64,000 bases of DNA from Rhizobium sullae. Its GTDB lineage: Bacteria > Pseudomonadota > Alphaproteobacteria > Rhizobiales > Rhizobiaceae. The stretch covers positions 2,108,001 to 2,172,000 of the forward strand of contig NZ_CP104143.1 of assembly GCF_025200715.1 (NCBI RefSeq). Direction: 5' to 3'. The notes beneath the pieces are model-generated. The model did no database searches, was not told where the DNA came from, and saw nothing but the letters and a program-made list of their open reading frames with translations. A program made the translations under genes and the position numbers. Shown in pieces: positions 53,854 to 62,983 of this stretch. The stretch's first letter is position 1, and the number at the start of each line of letters is the position of its first letter.

Positions 53854-54786
53854 TCAGACCGGGCCGGAGAACGTATCGCAGGCGGCGAGCTGACCGCTGT
53901 CGAAGCCACGCTTGAACCAGCGCATGCGCTGGTCCGACGTGCCGTGATTGAAGCTTTCCGGCACGACATAGCCTTGGCTGCGCTTCTGCAGCGTATCGTC
54001 GCCGATCTGTTGGGCGGCGTTCAGCGCCTCCTCAAGGTCGCCGGCTTCGAGGATGCCCTTCTGCTCGGTATATTTGCCCCAGATGCCCGCAAAGCAATCG
54101 GCCTGCAGCTCGATGCGCACCGACATCTTGTTGGCGTCGGCTTCGCTCATGCGCTGGCGCGCTTCGTTGAACTTCGGCAGGATGCCGAGAAGGTTCTGGA
54201 CGTGGTGGCCGACTTCGTGGGCCACGACATAGGCTTCGGCGAAATCGCCGGAGGCGCCGAACTTGCTCTCAAGCTCCTGGAAGAATGCGGTGTCGAGATA
54301 GACCTTGTGATCGCCTGGGCAATAGAACGGCCCGGTGGCGGCGGATGCGAAACCACAGGCCGATCGTGTGGCATCCGCAAAGAGCACCAGCGTCGGGTCT
54401 TCATATTCCCTGCCCTGTGCCTGGAAGATGCCGCGCCAGGTGTCCTCGGTCTCGGCGAGCACGGTGCGCATGAACGCGGTCATCTCGTCATTGGCAGGCG
54501 TGCTCGTGCCCTCCGATTGGCTTTGCTCGTAGCCGGAGCCGCCCGTCATGCCGCCGTCCAACGCCTGCATCAGGTCGATGCCCATCGCCTTGAAGATCAG
54601 ATAGATGACGACGAGGAAGATGATCGTGCCGATCGAAAGCCCGCCACCCCTGCGCCCCACACCGCCGCCGGACGGAAAGCTGAAGCCGCCGTTGCGACCG
54701 AACGGATTGCGCCGGAGCCCGCCACCTGTCGCATCACCGCGGCGATCCTCGACATTGTCCGACTGGCGGCGCCCCTTCCATTCCAT
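53854..54786 (-). CDS. YpfJ-type neutral zinc metallopeptidase
   Basis: The 310-residue protein has one N-terminal membrane helix (IGTIIFLVVIYLIFKAMGI, residues about 52-70) after a Gly/Arg-rich cytoplasmic part. The catalytic domain is outside, with the zinc motif VVAHEVGHHVQNLLG and later IELQADCFAGIWG giving the third ligand. The pattern CPGDHKVYLDTAFFQEL is typical of the YpfJ/zinc_peptidase family. The substrate is unknown. The ATG at 54786 (MEWKGRRQSDN) follows GGGGGAG. Confidence 0.88.
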   Translation of the reverse strand: MEWKGRRQSDNVEDRRGDATGGGLRRNPFGRNGGFSFPSGGGVGRRGGGLSIGTIIFLVVIYLIFKAMGIDLMQALDGGMTGGSGYEQSQSEGTSTPANDEMTAFMRTVLAETEDTWRGIFQAQGREYEDPTLVLFADATRSACGFASAATGPFYCPGDHKVYLDTAFFQELESKFGASGDFAEAYVVAHEVGHHVQNLLGILPKFNEARQRMSEADANKMSVRIELQADCFAGIWGKYTEQKGILEAGDLEEALNAAQQIGDDTLQKRSQGYVVPESFNHGTSDQRMRWFKRGFDSGQLAACDTFSGPV

Positions 54787-54867
54787 CTGAATTCTCCCCC
54801 GACGATGCGCAGGCATGCGCTCTAAGTGCAATTATATATCCGGCAAGGGTGCGAATGCCAGCAGGTT

Positions 54868-55392
54868 TCAGGCGAAGAGCTTTAGACGCGGACGAAGCAC
54901 GAGAATAGCGCCGATAGTCACGAGCCCAATGCCGGCCATGGCCGAAGCCGTATCATTCCCGCTGAAGATCACCTCATTCATGATTCGCCCCGGCACGAGC
55001 GTGAACAGACCAGCGCTGACAACGCCGCCGAAATAGAGGCCTTTGACGATACGCTTGTGCGTACGAATGTCGCGCCGGCGCGCCGCAGCTATCGCCTGCC
55101 AGCTGCCGAAGAGCGTTGCAGTCGAAAGGAGATGGATGGGGCCGAAGCCGAAAAACAGATCGATCTCATGAATAAAGAAGCTGGAAAGCGCCGTGACCAC
55201 CATCAGTATCATCCAGATCCTGCCAAGCGCCTTGTGGCGGCGGGTACCTTTCGGGCGAAGCAGAATGTAGGCGCCGAGGAGTGCTGCAGGCGTGACGGCA
55301 GCAACGTGGATCTGGATGGCAAGCGGGGCTTGAAGAAGCGGCTCAAGGGTCATGGTTGGTATCCGGTTGAACTTGAGCGATCTTTCCGCCAT
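54868..55392 (-). CDS. DUF2306-like membrane protein
   Basis: The protein of 174 residues (or 161 from ATG 55353) has four membrane helices and the conserved segments TRRHKALGRIWMILMVVTAL and RRDIRTHKRIVKGLYFGG with paired histidines. This matches the DUF2306 family, possibly heme-linked membrane proteins, of unknown function. I prefer ATG 55392 (MAERSLKFNRIPTM) because GAGAGAGAACTC lies upstream. It diverges from the LytTR gene, and the two control regions nearly overlap. Confidence 0.72.
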   Translation of the reverse strand: MAERSLKFNRIPTMTLEPLLQAPLAIQIHVAAVTPAALLGAYILLRPKGTRRHKALGRIWMILMVVTALSSFFIHEIDLFFGFGPIHLLSTATLFGSWQAIAAARRRDIRTHKRIVKGLYFGGVVSAGLFTLVPGRIMNEVIFSGNDTASAMAGIGLVTIGAILVLRPRLKLFA

Positions 55393-55438
55393 GAGTTCTC
55401 TCTCTCAATCGATTTGCCGTGAACGGCAGGAAAAATTC

Positions 55439-56218
55439 GTGGATCACTCCTTCATGCAATCCACGCTTCGCGAATTGCGGCTATTCATCCGTTCGCCGCG
55501 CTTCTGGGGAACCTTTGCCGTAGTCATTCTGATCTTTGCGGTCAGCGGTCCCTACGGGACGTCCGAGCGAATGACAGCGGGCCAAAGGCTCGGCTACTGG
55601 CTGGTCATTCAGGCGGCGGCCTGGTCGATCGCGATCCTCTGTTCGGTGATTGCGGAGGTTCTGTTGCGCCGCCATATCGCGAGCATGTTCTGGCGGATGA
55701 TGCTCGGCGCGGTCGCCGCAGCGCTGCCGATCGGCTATGTTCTTAGCCTTATAGACTTCATCTTCGACGGCACCGGGCATTCGATGCAGAGCGGCCTGCA
55801 ACGCGCGTTCTTTGCCGTACCGCTCTGCGCGCTCTTCTGTCTGCTCACCTACATGGCAATGAACGAGCGGATCAAAGAAGTGGTTGCGACATCAGGCAGT
55901 ACGCCGCGACCGCCTTCCATTCTTGACCGGGTGAAGCCGCAGAACCGGGGCGAACTGCTCAGGCTCTCGGTGCAAGATCATTACACCGAGGTCGTGACAA
56001 GTCTCGGGCGCGAACTCGTGCTGCTGCGCTTTGCCGACGCGCTGAGGGAGACGGGCGGCACAGCCGGGCTTCAGGTTCATCGCTCGCATTGGATCGCCGA
56101 TGCCCATGTCGAGCGCTTGAAGCGGGACAACGGAAAGCTGCTTATCCTGACGCGCGACGGCTTCGAAATTCCAGTCAGCCGCAGCTACGCGGCAGAGGTG
56201 CGGCGGCACTTTGGTTGA
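55439..56218 (+). CDS. Membrane-anchored LytTR-domain regulator
   Basis: The protein of about 259 residues has four hydrophobic segments in its N-terminal two-thirds (for example WGTFAVVILIFAVSGPYG and LGYWLVIQAAAWSIAILCSV). A C-terminal LytTR DNA-binding domain carries ELLRLSVQDHYTEVVTSLGR and HRSHWIADAHVERLKRDNGK. Such proteins act at the membrane and bind direct repeats near target genes. The start is uncertain: GTG 55439 follows CAGGAAAAATTC and gives VDHSFMQSTLRELRL; ATG 55391 and ATG 55454 are alternatives. The DUF2306 gene diverges from it and may be its target. Confidence 0.83.
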   Translation: MDHSFMQSTLRELRLFIRSPRFWGTFAVVILIFAVSGPYGTSERMTAGQRLGYWLVIQAAAWSIAILCSVIAEVLLRRHIASMFWRMMLGAVAAALPIGYVLSLIDFIFDGTGHSMQSGLQRAFFAVPLCALFCLLTYMAMNERIKEVVATSGSTPRPPSILDRVKPQNRGELLRLSVQDHYTEVVTSLGRELVLLRFADALRETGGTAGLQVHRSHWIADAHVERLKRDNGKLLILTRDGFEIPVSRSYAAEVRRHFG

Positions 56219-56290
56219 GGAAATTGCAGCAAATGCTTGACGGGACTCCTGCTTTCGCCCTCACTGAAGGAGAGGATGCAGGAGGATCTA

Positions 56291-57316
56291 ATGAAAGCTG
56301 TGCGCCTGGAAGCGACGGGACGGCTTGCGGTGAGCCGTGTGGCAAAACCGGTACCGGAGCCTGGCGAAGTGCTGGTGAAGGTCGAGGCCTGCGGCATCTG
56401 TGGCACTGACCGTCATCTGTTCCTGGGTGAATTTCCGTCGAAGCCGCCGGTGACGCTCGGGCATGAATTCACCGGCATCGTCGAAGTCGCCGGAGAAGGC
56501 GTAACCGCCTTTCGTCCCGGCATGCGGGTGACAGGCGACCCGAACATCGCCTGCGGACGCTGCCCGGACTGCCAGCGCGGACGTGTCAATCTCTGCCGGA
56601 ACCTGCAGGCGATCGGCATTCACCGGGATGGCGGTTTTGCCGAATATGTCTGCATACCGGAGCAACAGGCGTTCGAGCTGCCACAGTCGCTGGTACCGCT
56701 GCATGGCGTCTTCTGTGAGCCCCTCGCCTGCTGTCTGCACGGCGTCGATCTGGCGGAGATCAAGGCCGGCGCATCCGTGGCGGTGCTCGGGGGCGGCGTG
56801 ATCGGCTTGCTCGTCGTGCAGCTTGCGCGGCTTGCCGGCGCAACGCGCGTCGTGCTCGTGACGCGCAACGCCGCTAAACGGCGGCTCGCCGAAGAGCTTG
56901 GCGCGACGGTCACGGTCGATCCGTTGGCAGGCGACACCGCCGGTCTGGTGACGCCTGACGACGGCCTTCTGCCGGGCGGGGCCGATATCGTATTCGAATG
57001 CGCGGGGGTGACTGAGACCATGGAGCAGGCGCCTCTCCTCGCCCGCCGCGGCGGCACCGTCGTGGTCCTCGGTGTCATGCCGCAAGGCGCCAGAATTTCG
57101 CTGCAGCCCTTCGACCTGCTGTTTCGCGAGATCAAGCTGGTGAACTCGTTCCTAAACCCGTTCACCCATGGCCGCGCCGCGGACCTGATCGCCTCTGGCG
57201 CCATCAAGGTCGAGCCTCTCATCTCCCGCCGGATCGGGCTTGATGACGCACCGGACGCGATCGCCAATCCGGCGCGAAACGGCGAAATTCGCGTGATCGT
57301 CGTGCCGGCTCCCTGA
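56291..57316 (+). CDS. Zinc-dependent alcohol/polyol dehydrogenase
   Basis: The 341-residue protein is a medium-chain dehydrogenase. The catalytic zinc ligands are in EACGICGTDRHLF and GHEFTGIVE, the structural zinc is held by ACGRCPDCQRGRVNLCRN, and the NAD(P) fold is in SVAVLGGGVIGLLVVQLARL. It resembles the sorbitol/threonine dehydrogenase branch; the natural polyol or alcohol is not predictable. I start at ATG 56291 (MKAVRLEATGRLAV), preceded by AGGAGG with a 5-bp gap. It follows the LytTR gene by 72 bp. Confidence 0.9.
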   Translation: MKAVRLEATGRLAVSRVAKPVPEPGEVLVKVEACGICGTDRHLFLGEFPSKPPVTLGHEFTGIVEVAGEGVTAFRPGMRVTGDPNIACGRCPDCQRGRVNLCRNLQAIGIHRDGGFAEYVCIPEQQAFELPQSLVPLHGVFCEPLACCLHGVDLAEIKAGASVAVLGGGVIGLLVVQLARLAGATRVVLVTRNAAKRRLAEELGATVTVDPLAGDTAGLVTPDDGLLPGGADIVFECAGVTETMEQAPLLARRGGTVVVLGVMPQGARISLQPFDLLFREIKLVNSFLNPFTHGRAADLIASGAIKVEPLISRRIGLDDAPDAIANPARNGEIRVIVVPAP

Positions 57317-57488
57317 CCGGCATTTCAGGAGTTTTCGGATTCCTGTCGATTCCGCGATTTATGGGGTTCCGTTTGCAAATACATTTGCCTATAAGCCGCT
57401 TCTAGCCTGAAAAGACCCTCCATGCGCGACCCGACCCGGTGCCTCCCACCCTGGCCGGCTTTTTGCGCAGCTAGAAACGGATATCGCC

Positions 57489-60400
57489 ATGCCGAAGCGC
57501 CAAGACATCAAATCGATCCTCATCATCGGCGCGGGACCGATCGTCATTGGCCAGGCTTGCGAATTCGACTATTCCGGCACCCAGGCCTGCAAGGCGCTGA
57601 AGGAGGAAGGCTACCGCGTCATCCTCGTCAACTCCAACCCGGCGACGATCATGACCGACCCAGGTCTCGCGGACGCGACCTATGTCGAGCCGATCACCCC
57701 GGAGGTCGTCGCCAAGATCATCGCCAAGGAGCGGCCGGACGCGCTGCTGCCGACCATGGGCGGCCAAACGGCGCTGAACACCGCTCTGTCGCTGAAGCGC
57801 ATGGGTGTGCTCGACCGCTACAGTGTCGAGATGATCGGCGCCAAGCCAGCCGCAATCGATATGGCCGAAGACCGCGCCCTCTTCCGCGAAGCCATGGCCC
57901 GCATCGGGCTGGAAACGCCGCGCTCGATGCTGGCGAACGCCACAGACATCAAGGATACCGACCGCAAGACGCACGAGGCCGAACGCACGAAGCTGCGCGA
58001 AAGCCTCTCCGGCGCGGCATTGGACACTGCGCTGGACGAGCTAGAAAACCACTGGAACCTCGGCGAGAGCGACCGCAAGCAGCGCTATCTGAACCACGCC
58101 ATGGCGATCGCCGCGCAGGCGCTCGACGACATCGGCCTGCCGGCCATCATCCGCCCGTCCTTCACGCTCGGCGGCACCGGCGGCGGCATTGCCTACAACC
58201 GTTCGGAATTCTTCGACATCGTCAGCGGCGGTCTCGATGCGTCTCCGACGACCGAGGTCCTGATCGAGGAGTCGGTCCTCGGCTGGAAGGAATATGAAAT
58301 GGAAGTCGTCCGCGACAAGGCGGACAACTGCATCATCATCTGCTCGATCGAGAACATCGATCCGATGGGCGTCCACACGGGCGACTCGATAACCGTCGCG
58401 CCGGCGCTGACGCTGACCGACAAGGAATACCAGATCATGCGCAACGCCTCGATCGCGGTGCTGCGCGAGATCGGCGTCGAAACCGGCGGCTCGAACGTGC
58501 AGTTCGCCGTCAATCCGAAAGACGGCCGCCTCGTCGTCATCGAGATGAACCCGCGCGTGTCGCGCTCCTCCGCGCTTGCCTCGAAGGCCACCGGCTTCCC
58601 AATCGCCAAGGTCGCCGCCAAGCTCGCGATCGGCTATACGCTCGACGAGCTGGAAAACGACATCACCGGCGGCGCAACGCCTGCGTCGTTCGAACCCTCG
58701 ATCGACTACGTGGTCACCAAGATCCCGCGCTTTGCCTTCGAGAAGTTCCCGGGCGCCTCGCCGGTCCTGACGACAGCGATGAAGTCCGTTGGCGAAGTCA
58801 TGGCCATTGGCCGCACCTTCGCAGAATCGCTGCAGAAAGCCCTGCGCGGGCTGGAAACGGGTCTGACCGGCCTCGATGAAATCGAAATCCCCGACGTCGA
58901 AGAGGGCGAATCCAGCCAGAACGCCATCCGCGCCGCCATCGGCACGCCGACGCCTGATCGCCTGCGCATGGTCGCCCAGGCGCTTCGCCAGGGAATGAGC
59001 GAGGCCGAAGTCCATGAGGGCTCCAAGATCGATCCTTGGTTCATCGCCCAGTTCAAGGCAATCGTCGATATGGAGGCCCGTATCCGCGAGCATGGCTTGC
59101 CGGCGGATGCTGCGAACCTGCGCATGCTGAAGGCCATGGGCTTCTCGGACGCGCGCCTCGCGACGCTGACGGGCAAGCGTCCGAAGGAAGTGGCGGAATT
59201 TCGCAACAGTCTGAATGTCCGCCCGGTCTTCAAGCGCATCGACACCTGCGCCGCCGAATTCGCCTCGCCGACTGCTTACATGTACTCGACCTACGAGACG
59301 CCTTTTGTCGGCGTCGCGCGCTCCGAAGCGCAGGTCTCGGACCGCAAGAAGGTCGTCATCCTCGGGGGCGGCCCGAACCGCATCGGTCAGGGCATCGAGT
59401 TTGATTATTGCTGCTGCCACGCCGCCTTCGCGCTGAAGGATGCGGGTTATGAAGCGATCATGATCAACTGCAACCCGGAGACGGTCTCGACCGACTACGA
59501 CACGTCAGACCGCCTCTATTTTGAGCCGCTGACGGCCGAAGACGTGATCGAAATCCTGCGCGCCGAGCAGGAAAAGGGCGAAGTCGTCGGTGTCATCGTC
59601 CAGTTCGGGGGCCAGACGCCGCTAAAGCTTGCCGAAGCGCTGGAGAAGAACGGCATCCCGATCCTCGGCACCGCACCGGATGCGATCGACCTTGCCGAAG
59701 ACCGCGACCGTTTCCAGAAGCTCCTGATGAAGCTCGACCTCAACCAGCCGAACAACGGCATCGCCTACTCGGTTGAGCAGGCCCGCCTCGTCGCCGCCGA
59801 AATCGGCTTTCCGCTGGTCGTGCGCCCGTCCTACGTCCTAGGCGGCCGTGCCATGCAGATCATCCATTCGGAATCGATGCTGCAGGCCTATCTGCTCGAC
59901 ACGGTTCCGGAATTGGTTCCGGAAGACATCAAGCAGCGCTATCCGAACGACAAGACCGGCCAGATCAACACGCTGCTCGGCAAGAACCCGTTGCTCTTCG
60001 ACAGCTATCTGACGAATGCCATCGAGGTCGACGTCGACTGCCTGTCAGACGGTACGGATGTCTATGTCGCGGGTATCATGGAACACATCGAGGAAGCAGG
60101 CATCCACTCCGGCGACTCGGCCTGCTCGCTGCCGCCGCGCTCGCTGTCGGCGGACTTGCTCGACGAGCTCGAGCGCCAGGCGAAGGCCATGGCGAAGGCG
60201 CTGAGGGTCGGCGGTCTAATGAACGTGCAGTTCGCCATCAAGGATGGCACCGTCTACGTACTCGAAGTCAACCCGCGCGCCTCACGCACCGTGCCGTTCG
60301 TGGCAAAGACCATCGGTGCGCCGATCGCCAAGATCGCTGCCCGCGTCATGGCCGGCGAGAAGCTGGATGCGGCCTTCGCAGCCTACGGCGAAAAGCCCGA

Positions 60401-60974
60401 TCCGCGCGCCCTGAAGCACATTGCCGTCAAGGAAGCCGTCTTCCCCTTCGCCCGCTTCCCGGGCGTCGATACGCTGCTTGGGCCGGAAATGCGGTCGACC
60501 GGGGAGGTCATCGGCCTTGACACCGATTTCGCTCTTGCCTTCGCCAAGTCGCAACTCGGCGCCGGTGTCGAACTGCCGCGCGACGGGACGGTCTTCGTCT
60601 CAGTTCGTGATCACGACAAGCCGCGCGTCCTGCCTGCGATCCGTGTTCTCGTAGGCGAAGGCTTCAAGGTACTTGCCACCGGCGGCACGCAACGGTTCCT
60701 GGCTGAAAACGGCATCGAAGCGACGAAGATCAACAAGGTGCTCGAGGGCCGGCCACACATCGAGGATGCGATTCGCAACCGCCAGGTCCAGCTCGTCATC
60801 AACACGACGGACGGCAACAAGGCGATCTCCGACTCGAAGTCGCTCCGCCGTGCGACGCTGATGCAGAAGGTGCCCTATTACACGACGATGGCGGGTGCTG
60901 AAGCCGCCGCACAGGCGATCAAGGCGTTGAAGGCGGGCAATCTCGAAGTCCGCCCGCTGCAGAGCTATTTCTGA
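57489..60974 (+). CDS. carB: Carbamoyl-phosphate synthase large subunit
   Basis: The 1161-residue protein has two homologous ATP-grasp halves ([20 protein letters not shown] and [20 protein letters not shown] begin them) and a C-terminal MGS-like regulatory domain. It is about 90 residues longer than the Escherichia coli protein. Most of the excess is an insertion of about 55 residues at 155-210 (containing [20 protein letters not shown]), seen in other alphaproteobacterial CarB as I recall. It makes carbamoyl phosphate for arginine and pyrimidines, with CarA supplied from elsewhere. The start is ATG 57489. Confidence 0.97.
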   Translation: MPKRQDIKSILIIGAGPIVIGQACEFDYSGTQACKALKEEGYRVILVNSNPATIMTDPGLADATYVEPITPEVVAKIIAKERPDALLPTMGGQTALNTALSLKRMGVLDRYSVEMIGAKPAAIDMAEDRALFREAMARIGLETPRSMLANATDIKDTDRKTHEAERTKLRESLSGAALDTALDELENHWNLGESDRKQRYLNHAMAIAAQALDDIGLPAIIRPSFTLGGTGGGIAYNRSEFFDIVSGGLDASPTTEVLIEESVLGWKEYEMEVVRDKADNCIIICSIENIDPMGVHTGDSITVAPALTLTDKEYQIMRNASIAVLREIGVETGGSNVQFAVNPKDGRLVVIEMNPRVSRSSALASKATGFPIAKVAAKLAIGYTLDELENDITGGATPASFEPSIDYVVTKIPRFAFEKFPGASPVLTTAMKSVGEVMAIGRTFAESLQKALRGLETGLTGLDEIEIPDVEEGESSQNAIRAAIGTPTPDRLRMVAQALRQGMSEAEVHEGSKIDPWFIAQFKAIVDMEARIREHGLPADAANLRMLKAMGFSDARLATLTGKRPKEVAEFRNSLNVRPVFKRIDTCAAEFASPTAYMYSTYETPFVGVARSEAQVSDRKKVVILGGGPNRIGQGIEFDYCCCHAAFALKDAGYEAIMINCNPETVSTDYDTSDRLYFEPLTAEDVIEILRAEQEKGEVVGVIVQFGGQTPLKLAEALEKNGIPILGTAPDAIDLAEDRDRFQKLLMKLDLNQPNNGIAYSVEQARLVAAEIGFPLVVRPSYVLGGRAMQIIHSESMLQAYLLDTVPELVPEDIKQRYPNDKTGQINTLLGKNPLLFDSYLTNAIEVDVDCLSDGTDVYVAGIMEHIEEAGIHSGDSACSLPPRSLSADLLDELERQAKAMAKALRVGGLMNVQFAIKDGTVYVLEVNPRASRTVPFVAKTIGAPIAKIAARVMAGEKLDAAFAAYGEKPDPRALKHIAVKEAVFPFARFPGVDTLLGPEMRSTGEVIGLDTDFALAFAKSQLGAGVELPRDGTVFVSVRDHDKPRVLPAIRVLVGEGFKVLATGGTQRFLAENGIEATKINKVLEGRPHIEDAIRNRQVQLVINTTDGNKAISDSKSLRRATLMQKVPYYTTMAGAEAAAQAIKALKAGNLEVRPLQSYF

Positions 60975-61046
60975 GTATTAGACGACCGGAAGTTGCCGCA
61001 AAATCTCTCGGATGTTACCCTTTCGGCGGTACATCCGGAGCGGTTG

Positions 61047-62261
61047 ATGGCAAAGAACATCGTCATTCTGTTCGATGGCACGTCGAACGAGATTTCGGCC
61101 GACCGGACCAATATTGTCAGATTGTTCGGCACCCTGAAACGCTCGGACGAGCAGATCGTCTATTATGATCCAGGCATCGGCACGTTCGGCGCGGCGAATG
61201 CCTGGTCGAGGCTGCTTCGCAAATCCTATGAGGTTTTCGGACTTGTCACCGGCTGGGGCCTCGACCAGAACGTCAAGGAAGCCTACCGTTTCCTGGTCGA
61301 GACCTACGATCGCGGCCCGCCTGACGCCGATGGGCGGCATTCCGGCCGCGACCGCATCTACATCTTCGGCTTTAGCCGCGGCGCCTATTCGGCGCGTGTC
61401 CTGGCAGGCTTTATCCATGCCTTCGGTCTGACAAGCCGATATCATCTCAACCTGCTCGATTATGCCTACAGAACCTACAAGGGAATTCCCGCGCAGGAAG
61501 AGAAAGCCGGCGGCGCTGCAGAGGATAGCGGCGACGATACCTCCTCTGCTTTCGCGGCCATGCGTCTCTACGAACGCATGCTCAGAAACGATCGCCCGCC
61601 GATCAAGCTGCTTGGTCTTTTCGATACGGTGACCTCAGTGATCGAAGCAGGGAAATGGCTTCCGCAATTCAAGACCCACCCTTTCACCCGCAAGAACCCG
61701 AGTGTCGAATGGGTGCGGCACGCGGTCGCCATCGATGAGCGGCGGACCATGTTCCAACCGGAGATCTGGGAGCGAGACCAGGAATATTGGGGCCGCCCGT
61801 TCCGGCCAAAGACGCCGGCAAAGCAGAATTTCAAGGAAGTGTGGTTTGCCGGCGTCCACGGCGATATCGGCGGCGGCTATCCGGAAGCGCAAAGCGGAGC
61901 CGTCAAGATTCCCCTCGCCTGGATGATAGAGGAAACGCAGCCGGCCGGGCTCCTCTATCGCACCCGCACCGTCAACGACATCGTACTCGGCAAGAACCAC
62001 AAAAAGTATGTGCCGCTGAACTCCAGTGCTCCGCTCCATGATTCGATGACCGCCGGATGGAAAATCCTTGAATACATCCCTCGGCGCGTGCCGGAAAATT
62101 CCTGGCGCAAGCGCGGCAACCGGAATGCCATCTATCTCCCTCTGAGCGACCAGCGCTTCATTCCTGACGACGCGTTGATCCATATTTCGGTCAAGGAGCG
62201 GAAGGATGCCGGCGCCTACAATCCGCCGAACCTGCCTGCAAATCCCGTCTTTGTCCCTTAA
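61047..62261 (+). CDS. DUF2235 alpha/beta-hydrolase domain protein
   Basis: The 404-residue protein has the DUF2235 fold of T6SS lipase Tle1-like hydrolases. It opens [15 protein letters not shown], the nucleophile elbow is [17 protein letters not shown], the acid region is [15 protein letters not shown], and the terminal His is in [15 protein letters not shown]. It should be a serine esterase or phospholipase. No VgrG, Hcp, PAAR or immunity gene is near, and no signal peptide is present, so a secreted effector is not supported. I start at ATG 61047 because GGAG lies 6 bp upstream; the open frame from 60993 is weaker. Confidence 0.86.
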   Translation: MAKNIVILFDGTSNEISADRTNIVRLFGTLKRSDEQIVYYDPGIGTFGAANAWSRLLRKSYEVFGLVTGWGLDQNVKEAYRFLVETYDRGPPDADGRHSGRDRIYIFGFSRGAYSARVLAGFIHAFGLTSRYHLNLLDYAYRTYKGIPAQEEKAGGAAEDSGDDTSSAFAAMRLYERMLRNDRPPIKLLGLFDTVTSVIEAGKWLPQFKTHPFTRKNPSVEWVRHAVAIDERRTMFQPEIWERDQEYWGRPFRPKTPAKQNFKEVWFAGVHGDIGGGYPEAQSGAVKIPLAWMIEETQPAGLLYRTRTVNDIVLGKNHKKYVPLNSSAPLHDSMTAGWKILEYIPRRVPENSWRKRGNRNAIYLPLSDQRFIPDDALIHISVKERKDAGAYNPPNLPANPVFVP

Positions 62262-62500
62262 TGGTTGAATCATTCTTTGATCCGACTCACCCGTTCCAGG
62301 GCAGCCCAATCGGGAACGCTGGCCGAGAGCGGGCGGTTAGCGGGCAGCGCGCCACATTACGAATTTTATGGAAATCGGCCGCAACGATCTGCTATAAGCG
62401 AGTGATTAGGATTATTGCACGGTTCCGAAGTCCCCTTCGGGACCTGTTTTCTTTTGTGTCGCTGCCTGACTATAGGACACGAAGATCAAAGGACAGGAAA

Positions 62501-62977
62501 ATGGTTGATAAGGTTCCGATGACACAGGGTGGTTTCGTCAAGCTGCAGGAAGAACTGCGCTGGCGTCAGCAGGAGGAGCGCCCGCGTATCATCGAAGCGA
62601 TCGCCGAAGCCCGTGCTCATGGCGATCTTTCGGAAAACGCCGAATATCACGCAGCCAAGGAAGCGCAGAGCCACAACGAGGGCCGCATCAGCGAGCTCGA
62701 AGACCTCACGGCGCGCGCCGAAGTGATCGACCTTGCGAAGATGTCCGGCGACAAGATCAAATTCGGCGCCAGGGTCAAGCTCGTCGACGAGGACACCGAG
62801 GAAGAAAAGACCTACCAGATCGTCGGCGATCAGGAGGCCGACGTAAGGGCCGGCCGCATTTCCATCTCCTCCCCGATCGCCCGCGCACTCATCGGCAAGG
62901 TTGTCGGCGATTCCATCGAGGTCATCGCACCGGGCGGCTCCAAAGCCTACGAAGTCCTGTCGATCTCCTGGGGTTGA
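62501..62977 (+). CDS. greA: Transcription elongation factor GreA
   Basis: The 158-residue protein has the GreA coiled-coil tip with the acidic pair in [19 protein letters not shown] and the C-terminal FKBP-like domain ending [29 protein letters not shown] is the standard start. It rescues backtracked RNA polymerase by stimulating cleavage of the transcript. ATG 62501 follows GGACAGGAAA. The glycosyltransferase gene starts 6 bp after its stop, so the two are likely co-transcribed, as in other rhizobia. Confidence 0.96.
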   Translation: MVDKVPMTQGGFVKLQEELRWRQQEERPRIIEAIAEARAHGDLSENAEYHAAKEAQSHNEGRISELEDLTARAEVIDLAKMSGDKIKFGARVKLVDEDTEEEKTYQIVGDQEADVRAGRISISSPIARALIGKVVGDSIEVIAPGGSKAYEVLSISWG

Positions 62978-62983
62978 TAGCCT

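Noticed and set aside
58041..59420. 459-codon minus-strand frame opposite carB.
   Set aside because: It is antisense to carB, with no recognisable product.
61047..62261. DUF2235 protein as a proven T6SS effector.
   Set aside because: No VgrG, Hcp, PAAR or immunity gene is adjacent, so only the hydrolase fold is supported.
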